Source: JBCDBH01 sp039184055 (GTDB taxonomy: Bacteria > Acidobacteriota > Thermoanaerobaculia > Multivoradales > J023). From it: DNA of 8,294 nucleotides. The stretch lies in assembly GCA_039184055.1 (NCBI GenBank), contig JBCDBH010000266.1:1-8294 (forward strand). Reading direction: 5' to 3'. The number at the start of each line of letters is the position of its first letter. Within the stretch, counting starts at the first letter, position 1. Below are positions 1 through 5,600 of this stretch, one piece after another. Below the pieces are notes generated by a model, which saw only the letters and a list, made by a program, of their open reading frames with translations, was not told where the DNA came from and made no database searches. Made by a program: the position numbers and the translations under genes.

Positions 1-180
1 TGCACGGATACGACGGCACCGATCGTGACGCCCATCACGCCGGCTCCAGGCTCGACGGTGGCTGGGCATGTGCCGATCGAGGTGACGGTGCATGACGACA
101 CGGACATCGATCGAATGCGGATCTTTGTCGATGGGCAGATGCTGGCTCTGCTCCACCAGCCGCCGTGGAGCGTGACCTGA
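1..180 (+). pseudogene. Ig-like domain protein, upstream fragment ending at an in-frame TGA
   Basis: Frame 1 is open from the window edge to TGA at 178-180. The 59 visible residues are the start of a bacterial Ig-like domain of the Big_9 kind: a CTDTTAPIV entry segment, a beta-rich stretch, then RMRIFVDGQ and PPWSVT just before the stop. The same frame continues past the stop with the missing half of the domain (DASGASPGDSHEILVRALDACGN). This fragment and the downstream reading frame are therefore one gene split by a nonsense codon, not two genes. The next Ig copy reads ATTWDPSTS where this one reads SVT-stop-DASGAS, so a single TGG-to-TGA change explains the break. The true 5' end, including any signal peptide, lies outside the window. 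If the stop is real, the product ends inside a half-folded domain. A base error in the assembly is the other simple explanation. Confidence 0.75.
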
Positions 181-282
181 GATGCTTCAGGAGCGTCTCC
201 GGGCGATTCGCACGAGATTCTGGTGCGGGCGCTCGATGCCTGTGGCAACGTCGAGCCGCTTCGCTGGACGGTTGAGATCGAT
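10..282 (+). repeat. Ig-like domain copy 1 (contains the in-frame stop)
   Basis: This is the first of two adjacent Ig-like units in the frame-1 gene. It aligns with copy 2 through the shared entry C-T-(S)D-x-T-x-P, the xxFxxDG strand and turn, the PPW/APY plus xxTW segment, and the closing RALDACGN / RATDTCGN. The Trp of copy 2 corresponds to the TGA at 178-180 here. The family assignment (Big_9-like) rests on motif recognition, not on a profile search. Confidence 0.65.
178..180 (+). other. In-frame TGA stop at a conserved Trp position
   Basis: Codon TGA sits between SVT and DASGAS inside an Ig domain. The homologous codon of the next Ig copy is TGG. All three minus-strand genes of the window end in TGA and use TGG for Trp, so TGA is a normal stop in this genome. 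One G-to-A change at position 180 is sufficient to create it. Confidence 0.85.
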
Positions 283-1272
283 CAGGAACCGCCACCGGAT
301 CCGTGCACCTCCGACGCCACGCCGCCCTCGCTGACCTTCGCCTCGCCGAGCCCGGGTACTTCGACCAGCGGTCCGGTTGAACTCGCCGCCACGGCGTCGG
401 ATACGAACGGCGTGACGCGGGTCGATTTCCATATCGACGGCCTGTTGTTGCTCAGCGACTCGAACGCGCCCTACGCCACGACATGGGATCCTTCGACCTC
501 CCCGTCAGGCAGCTACGTGCTCGAAGCTCGCGCCACCGATACCTGTGGCAACACCACGAGTCGGTTCGTGACCGTGTCGGTGGCCCATCCACCGTTTGGC
601 TGGCTCGACACGCCGCGACACAATCAGGTGATGTCGGGATGGGCGGCGCCGATCACTCGTTGGGCGCTCGGTGATGGCGGCCTCGACTCGCTATGGATGT
701 CGATCGACGGTCAGCTCCCTCTCACCCACATCGGTAGCTTCAACCGTGGTGCGAATCGACCGGGAGCCTGCAACACCTATCCGTACATCGTCGATCCGGA
801 CTGCCCACAGGTCGGGATCACCGGAAGCTTCGACACCACCGGTCTCACCAACGGCGTGCATGCCCTGCGCATGTCGATGACCGCCGACAATGGCCTATCG
901 AACGTCTTCACCCGCACCTTCCGGGTCGACAACCCCGCGCCACGTGGCTGGATCCACGTGCCGGGCCACAACCAAACCCTCGCGGGAACCGGCGTTATCG
1001 TCTACGGCTGGGCGCTCGGCGCCGGAGGTCTCGACAACCTCAGCGTCACCGTCGACGGCACGCCCATCGCCATCACCTTCCATCTTTCCTGGGCCGGCGC
1101 CTGCGCCGCCAACCCTGACATGCCCGATCCCGACTGCCCACTGGTCGGCTGGTCGGGCACCCTCGATACGACGACATTTGCCGACGGCCCCCACACCATG
1201 ACCCTCACGGGTCAGGACGCATCGGGGAGATGGCTGAGCTTCGAACGATCGTTTGTGGTCGAAAATCCGTAG
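223..1272 (+). CDS. Ig-like / 'GWAL' repeat surface-type protein, downstream part
   Basis: This frame runs to TAG at 1270-1272 and encodes 349 residues from GTG 223. That GTG is only the first possible start after the in-frame stop. It has no ribosome binding site and falls inside an Ig domain, so it is probably not a genuine start. In order the product holds the tail of the interrupted Ig domain (residues 1-20), a complete Big_9-like Ig domain (about 34-120, with VDFHIDG, APYATTWD and ATDTCGN), and two related modules (124-239 and 240-349). Each module has GW near its start, then WALG.GGLD, a DG turn, a Cys pair spaced 11 residues apart (C183/C194 and C294/C305), P.VG, LDTT or FDTT, and G.HA or G.HT. 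The composition suggests an exported, disulfide-stabilised adhesin or stalk-like protein, but export is inferred because the N terminus is missing. No C-terminal anchor or sorting signal follows the last module. No enzyme domain is visible. Confidence 0.72.
   Translation: MRALDACGNVEPLRWTVEIDQEPPPDPCTSDATPPSLTFASPSPGTSTSGPVELAATASDTNGVTRVDFHIDGLLLLSDSNAPYATTWDPSTSPSGSYVLEARATDTCGNTTSRFVTVSVAHPPFGWLDTPRHNQVMSGWAAPITRWALGDGGLDSLWMSIDGQLPLTHIGSFNRGANRPGACNTYPYIVDPDCPQVGITGSFDTTGLTNGVHALRMSMTADNGLSNVFTRTFRVDNPAPRGWIHVPGHNQTLAGTGVIVYGWALGAGGLDNLSVTVDGTPIAITFHLSWAGACAANPDMPDPDCPLVGWSGTLDTTTFADGPHTMTLTGQDASGRWLSFERSFVVENP
322..582 (+). repeat. Ig-like domain copy 2 (intact)
   Basis: This intact copy runs from PPSLTFASPSPG to FVTVSV. 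It has the typical Big_9 order: a P-x-x-G-x-x-x-x-G-x-V entry, a T-x-V-x-F-x-I-D-G strand, an APY-x-x-x-W-D segment, and a GSYVLEARATD-x-C-G-N strand. It serves as the internal reference showing that the stop in copy 1 replaces a Trp codon. Confidence 0.65.
592..939 (+). repeat. 'GWAL' repeat module 1 (116 aa)
   Basis: This module starts PFGWLDTPRHNQ and ends FRVDNPA. It contains RWALGDGGLD, a short DG turn, GACNTYP...DPDCPQVG with two Cys 11 residues apart, FDTTGLTNGVHAL and a closing strand. The Cys pair at identical spacing in both modules suggests a disulfide. Similar repeats are common in Acidobacteriota extracellular proteins, from general knowledge of the family, but no search was run. 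Confidence 0.6.
940..1269 (+). repeat. 'GWAL' repeat module 2 (110 aa)
   Basis: This module starts PRGWIHVPGHNQ and ends FVVENP at the stop codon. It shares with module 1 the GHNQ/RHNQ segment, WALG.GGLD, the Cys pair at 11-residue spacing (GAC...PDPDCPLVG), LDTTTFADGPHT and a final hydrophobic strand. Its middle section lacks several residues present in module 1. The two copies have diverged well beyond a recent duplication. Confidence 0.6.
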
Positions 1273-1288
1273 GCGCCCGGGTTTCGAC

Positions 1289-1981
1289 TCAACGAGCCTC
1301 TCGATTGCTTCCAAGAACGGAAACAGCGCATTCCTCGTAATAGACGTCAGTCAGCCCGTTGGGAGAGCACTCGCCAGCGAGCATGGCAAGAATACGTCGG
1401 ACGCGGCGTTGGTTCTCTTCAGGGTTCGACATCACGTTGAGGTGGTTCGGACCGACGAGCATGGCCACCAACGATAAGAATTCGTTGTGCGTGAGCTCAT
1501 CGACATCTTTGTCGAAGTAGGCGATGGATGCGCTGGCAAAACCAGAGACTTGTTGACCTGCCAACGTACCGAGTCGGGCAGTGTTGAGCAACAACACCAG
1601 CTGTTGTCTCTTGGTGAGCGCACGATCGAGATGAAGAGCCAAGATGGTCTGGTCGATCTTGCCAAGGCCGGGTTGGAAGTCGTCGAAGTAGTGGATTTTG
1701 ACCAGACCCTGGGTCAGGGTCGTGAGACCAGCCCCGGGGGTGGTGAGATCGACTCCGTTGTGGCGATAGAAGCTTGGATCTTCGACCGCCAGAAGGTCGT
1801 CTAGCCAGTCGGCGGGAAGGGACTCGGGCGTGAGCCCACTGGATTCGAACGACTCGGTTGTCTCGATGACGCGCTGGGTGGTCTCGGTGGCGGAGCGGAC
1901 GACAACCAAGGCGTAGATGCTCGCGATGGTCAGCGGAATCAGAAGTACCGCGGCGATGCGGATGGCTGTCCTTCTTTTCAA
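1289..1981 (-). CDS. Membrane-anchored GT51 (peptidoglycan glycosyltransferase) homologue, divergent
   Basis: With the chosen TTG start at 1981 the product has 230 residues. It opens with a basic KRR stretch and one hydrophobic segment (about residues 9-28), typical of a signal anchor facing the periplasm. The rest resembles the GT51 fold of MtgA and class A penicillin-binding proteins, which polymerise lipid II into glycan strands. Motif 1 is EDPSFYRHNG with catalytic Glu67. Motif 2 is GLTTLTQGLVK (85-95), against the canonical GGSTITQQLxK. Motif 3 is GKIDQ (107-111), against the canonical RKxxE, so the second important acid is Gln. Motif 4 is KRQQLVLLLN with the Asn kept but the usual Tyr replaced by Leu. 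Motif 5 is GFASASIAYFDK. There is no transpeptidase domain. The C-terminal tail carries two Cys (205 and 218). The gene is convergent with the Ig-repeat gene. TTG 2011 and ATG 2008 are alternative starts, but they abut the T-tract of the upstream terminator. Whether it still polymerises glycan is uncertain. Confidence 0.8.
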   Translation of the reverse strand: MKRRTAIRIAAVLLIPLTIASIYALVVVRSATETTQRVIETTESFESSGLTPESLPADWLDDLLAVEDPSFYRHNGVDLTTPGAGLTTLTQGLVKIHYFDDFQPGLGKIDQTILALHLDRALTKRQQLVLLLNTARLGTLAGQQVSGFASASIAYFDKDVDELTHNEFLSLVAMLVGPNHLNVMSNPEENQRRVRRILAMLAGECSPNGLTDVYYEECAVSVLGSNREAR

Positions 1982-1986
1982 TACCG

Positions 1987-1994
1987 TCACCTTT
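1987..1994 (-). promoter_or_regulatory. Ribosome binding site favouring TTG 1981 as start of the GT51 gene
   Basis: On the minus strand the sequence AAAGGTGA lies 5-6 nt before TTG at 1981-1979. The upstream candidates TTG 2011 and ATG 2008 have only a GGAGA element buried in the terminator stem, about 13 nt away. The TTG start gives a conventional short basic N terminus before the membrane segment. Confidence 0.55.
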
Positions 1995-2009
1995 CCAGGC
2001 TGTCGCATC

Positions 2010-2040
2010 AAAAAAGGCCGTCTCCCAGGAGACGGCCTTT
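2010..2040 (-). terminator. Rho-independent terminator of the kbp-like gene
   Basis: A perfect 13-bp inverted repeat pairs 2028-2040 with 2013-2025, with only two bases (2026-2027) between the arms. On the minus strand it is followed by six T's that overlap the stem end. It begins 21 nt after the stop codon of the BON-LysM gene and points the same way. On the plus strand the trailing T run is only three bases, so termination should mainly act on minus-strand transcripts. Confidence 0.88.
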
Positions 2041-2061
2041 CTCGTTCCGCTATCCGAAGGC

Positions 2062-2562
2062 TCAGCCTTCGTGCGGCGGGATGCGCAGGACTTGACCGGG
2101 GTAAATTTTGTCGGGGTCGCTGAGCATGGGCTTGTTGGCTTCGAAAATCACCATGTAGAGGCTGGCTTTGCCGTAATGCTCTTTGGCGATGGCGGAAAGG
2201 GTGTCGCCACGCTCGACGGTGTGGAAGACGGATTCGGGCTCGGTCTTTTCGACGTCGAGAGACTCGTCGACGGCAGCGATACCTTCGACGTTGCCGAGGG
2301 CGAGAACGACTTTTTCTTTGGTCTCTTGGTCGGCGACTGTGCCGGCGAGCTTGACGGTGTCACCATCGACTTGGATGTCGACGTCACCCGGGTCGACGCC
2401 TTTGGCTTTGAGCTCGGATTCGAGGTTCTGGCGCAGACGGCGGCTACGCGCGGCGGCGAGGCGCTGCCGGGCTTCGGCTTCTTTTTGGTCGATGCTTTTC
2501 TCGTCTTCGCCCTTACCGAAAATGCCTTTACCGGCGTTTTTGACGAATTTGAACAAACCCAT
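2062..2562 (-). CDS. kbp: BON and LysM domain protein, potassium-binding protein Kbp (YgaU) family
   Basis: The 166-residue product begins MGLFKFVKNAGKGIFG, nearly the same opening as E. coli Kbp. A charged helical linker follows (about 18-45), then a BON domain (about 41-106, with VDIQVDGDTVKLAGTV and ALGNVEGIAAVDE). A C-terminal LysM domain (about 112-162) contains VERGDTLSAIAKEHYG, IFEANKPMLSDPDKIYPGQ and VLRIP. E. coli Kbp is a 149-residue cytoplasmic protein reported to bind K+ and change conformation on binding. The extra length here lies mostly in the linker. No signal peptide is visible, so a cytoplasmic location is expected despite the LysM domain. The start at 2562 is supported by GAGGAG 7 nt upstream; the in-frame ATT at 2577 extends the frame by five residues but ignores that site. 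The gene lies 134 bp downstream of the giant kinase gene and ends in a strong terminator. The K+ role is inferred by homology. Confidence 0.9.
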   Translation of the reverse strand: MGLFKFVKNAGKGIFGKGEDEKSIDQKEAEARQRLAAARSRRLRQNLESELKAKGVDPGDVDIQVDGDTVKLAGTVADQETKEKVVLALGNVEGIAAVDESLDVEKTEPESVFHTVERGDTLSAIAKEHYGKASLYMVIFEANKPMLSDPDKIYPGQVLRIPPHEG

Positions 2563-2569
2563 GACGTTT

Positions 2570-2575
2570 CTCCTC
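2570..2575 (-). promoter_or_regulatory. Strong ribosome binding site of the kbp-like gene
   Basis: GAGGAG on the minus strand sits 7 nt before ATG 2562 and fixes that start codon, which yields the family-typical MGLF N terminus. Confidence 0.8.
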
Positions 2576-2640
2576 AATGGATAAGAGGGTGATCGGATAG
2601 CCGCGAGCGTATCGAAGTCTCGTCGCTGACGCTATGCCGG

Positions 2641-2658
2641 CAACACGCTCTTGTGTTG
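2641..2658 (-). other. Short inverted repeat in the kinase-kbp intergenic region
   Basis: CAACAC and GTGTTG form a 6-bp stem around a 6-nt loop, 39 nt downstream of the kinase stop codon. There is no T run after it, so it is at best a weak or Rho-assisted 3' end or an mRNA-processing hairpin. Nothing else recognisable, including a convincing promoter, was found in 2563-2696. Confidence 0.3.
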
Positions 2659-2696
2659 AAAGTGGATGGGCCGCGTGGGTGCGTTCGGCGCGTGGC

Positions 2697-5600
2697 TCAG
2701 CCGAGCCAGGTGAGCTCTTCGTAAGCCACCTCGGGACCGCCGAATCGTAGACGCAGGCTTCCAACTTCAGTACGCGCGACCCGGTAGATCTGTTCGTGGA
2801 AGAGCGGAATGATTCGCGCTTCGTTGACCAGACGACGATCGATCTGGGAGTAGAGCGTGTGACGCAGGGCGGGATCGCTTTCGACCCTGGCCTCGACGGC
2901 GAGCGCGCTGAGATCGGGATCACCGACCTGGCTGTAGATTAGGCCATCGGCGTCGGTAGCGACCCAGGTGAAGGTGTCGGCGTCGGGATAGGCGGCCACC
3001 CAGCGGGTGGCGGCGAGATCGATCTCACCCGCTCCGAGACGTGGCAGGAGCTCGTTGGTGTCGTCGGTGACCATCTCGACTTCGATGCCGTGAACCCCGA
3101 ATACGGTACGCACGCGTTTCCAGAAGGTGGCGTGATCGTTGCTGTAGCAGCTGTGGATACCGACGCGAACGACGAGCCCGGCGAGCAGCGAGGGATCGCC
3201 TTCGGGCCGGGGGTGTTCACCGTGACCGAGCAGCCCGGGGGGAATGAGGCCATGCGCCACCACCACCCGCTTGCCAAAGATCGCGGTGACCATGGCCGCG
3301 GGATCGAGGGCGGCGGCCAGAGCCCGACGAAGGGCAGGATCGACAAAGGGCCCTTGGTGACAATCGAGCACCAGGAAGCAGGTCGAAAAACGCGGGCTTT
3401 CGGCGTAGTTGGTGACCCACTCGGTGTCGTGACGCAGACGGTCGAGGTCGTCGGCGGGCAGGTTGCCCACCACGCTCACACGACCGGCACGCAGAGCGGC
3501 GGCGGTCTGCGCCGCGGGCAGCGATTCGAAGATCAGCGATTCGACCCGTGGCACGTCGAGCTTGCGATAGCTCGGATTGGCTTCGAGCTCGACTCGCTCA
3601 CCAGGAATCAAACGCAGCAGTCGAAAAGGGCCGGTACCCGGCGCGGCGCGCCAATTGGCCCCCACGGATTGCAGCCCCTCGGGCACGATCGCGGTGATCG
3701 GGTTGGTGAGCAAGGCGGGGAAAAAGGCGATCGGCTCGGCGAGCACGAAGCGAACTTCGCTTTCAGAGAGGATTTCGAGACCTTCGAGATGGCTCGCCTC
3801 GCCTTTCGCGACGGCGGACGCGCCGAGAATCGGCAGACGCACGGTGGTGTAGCGTTCGCCGACGATACGCAGCAGGCGTTCGAAGCTGAAGCGAACGTCG
3901 TGGGCGGTGAGACGACGACCGTCGTGAAAACGCACGTCGTCCCGTAGCTTGACCCGCAAGACCCGTGCTGGCTCTTCCCACGTCCACCCGGTGGCCAGAT
4001 GAGGCGCGACCCGTGAGCCCTCTTCCACCCGGGTCAGCGTTTCGAAGACATTGGCGATGACCTCGGCTTCCTCGACTTTGATCGACAAGACCGGGTCGAT
4101 CGTGTCGGGAATCCACGGCAGGGCCACTTTGAGCTGGGTGCCGGCGCGCTCAACCACCTGCGGCGGTCGCGCCGTCCACGCCAGGCTCGACCAGTTGACG
4201 TAGGGCGGCACGCTGGTGAGCTCGAGACCGGTCAAACGACGGTCGGCGACCCGGTAGTCGATCTCGTGAAAGAGCGGGACGGCGAGATGCGCCTCTTCGG
4301 TGATCAAGCGATCGGCGGCGGCGGCGAGCTCGTGTCGACGCTCACGCCACGGCTCGGTGCGTGGCGCCATGAGCCGTTCGGCGAGGTTGGCCGGTGGCCG
4401 ATCGGCGAGGAGGGTGGCCAACTTGCCGTGCACCGGGTCGAAGCTCACCGAAAGAAAGTTGTCGACGTCGTCATAGTCGGGAAGCCAGCGTCCGAAGATC
4501 GCATCGACCTCACCCGCCGCCGGATCCTGATAGGCGGCGAGGATCTCTTCGATCCCGGAACCGAGAATCTCGGTCTCGACTCCGATCCGGCGCCATTGCT
4601 CGATGACCGCCATGGCCAAAGGTCGGTAGCGACCGCCGAAAGACGGATGGAAGACGACGCGGAGCCGAATCGGTGTTTCGAAACCCGCGTCGAGCAGAAG
4701 TCGACGGGCGGTCTCGAGACTCATCACCTCACGGCGACGACTGCCGTCGTGACCGAGCACACCGGGTGGCAACCAGGTCGTCGCCGGGCGGACGAAACGA
4801 CCAAAGGTGCGCCACACGAGAGTCTGGGTGTCGAGCACGCCGGTGAGCACCCGACGCGCGATGTCGGATTGGGAGATCGGGCCACCGAGATGGAAGAGCA
4901 CGTAGTAGGTGTTCTTCTTGGTGCGCTCGACCAGGCCGGTGCGAAAACGCGAATCGCGCAGCAGGGCTTCGAGATCGGCCACCGGAAGACTGGCGGCGAT
5001 GTCGATCTCGCCACGCCGCAACGCCGGCGCGATCTCGTCACTATCGAGATCGAGCCGCCAGGTGATGCGATCGAGCACCGCTGGCTGAGCCCGCCAATCG
5101 AGCGGATTGCGTTCCAGCACCACCCGGGTCGAGGTAATCGAGGCAAAGCAGTAGGGCCCGGTGCCGAGGGCGCTCTCGGGTAGATAGCGGGCGATCGCCG
5201 CCTGCGGATCGGTGAGCTGGACGGGCAGGATGGGCACGCGACGATCGAGCCGGATTTCGACCGTCAAACGATCGATGGCTTCGATCGCCTCGATATGAGC
5301 GAAGGCGGCGGTCTGACGAACGACATCGGCGAGACGAGCTTGCTCGAGCCCCGCCACCACCGCCGCGGCGTCACACGGCGCACCATCGGAAAAACACACC
5401 CCGTCACGCAGGGTGAAACGGAAGCAGCGCGCCTCGTCACGCATCTGCCAGTGCTCGCACAGCACCGGTATGACGTTGCCTTCGCCATCGGTGGTGAGCA
5501 AGGTGTCGAAGACATTGCGCATCAGCTCGGCTTCGCCAGCGGTCCACACCGTGCCCGGTAGCGGTCGTCGAAACGCCGTGTGGCTGACCGTGACCAGCGA

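Noticed and set aside
178..180. Possible TGA recoding (stop read as Trp, Sec or another residue)
   Set aside because: Other genes in the window terminate at TGA and encode Trp with TGG. I also see no selenocysteine-type hairpin after the codon, and the aligned residue is Trp, not Cys.
223..225. GTG 223 as a genuine translation start
   Set aside because: No Shine-Dalgarno sequence precedes it, and it lies in the final strand of an Ig domain whose first half is encoded just upstream in the same frame.
1273..1288. Terminator for the plus-strand Ig-repeat gene in the 16-bp convergent gap
   Set aside because: No stem followed by a T run is present there or in the next few dozen bases. Termination must occur inside the opposing gene or be Rho-dependent.
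895..1314. Minus-strand open frame (139 codons) opposite the GWAL modules
   Set aside because: The plus-strand frame shows internal protein repeats with conserved Cys spacing. The minus frame has no recognisable features and overlaps the end of the GT51 gene.
2071..2592. Plus-strand open frame (173 codons) covering the kbp gene almost exactly
   Set aside because: It mirrors the BON-LysM gene in the opposite direction. The minus-strand protein has clear homology and a strong ribosome binding site; this one has neither.
3090..3947. Plus-strand open frame (285 codons) opposite SBP domain 2
   Set aside because: Same reasoning: no domain, no ribosome binding site noted, and the minus strand encodes the conserved TAHDVRFSFERLL and GTGPF segments.
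4266..5183. Plus-strand open frame (305 codons) opposite SBP domain 1
   Set aside because: Its composition is rich in charged residues and Gly with no recognisable motif, and the opposite strand encodes clear SBP landmarks.
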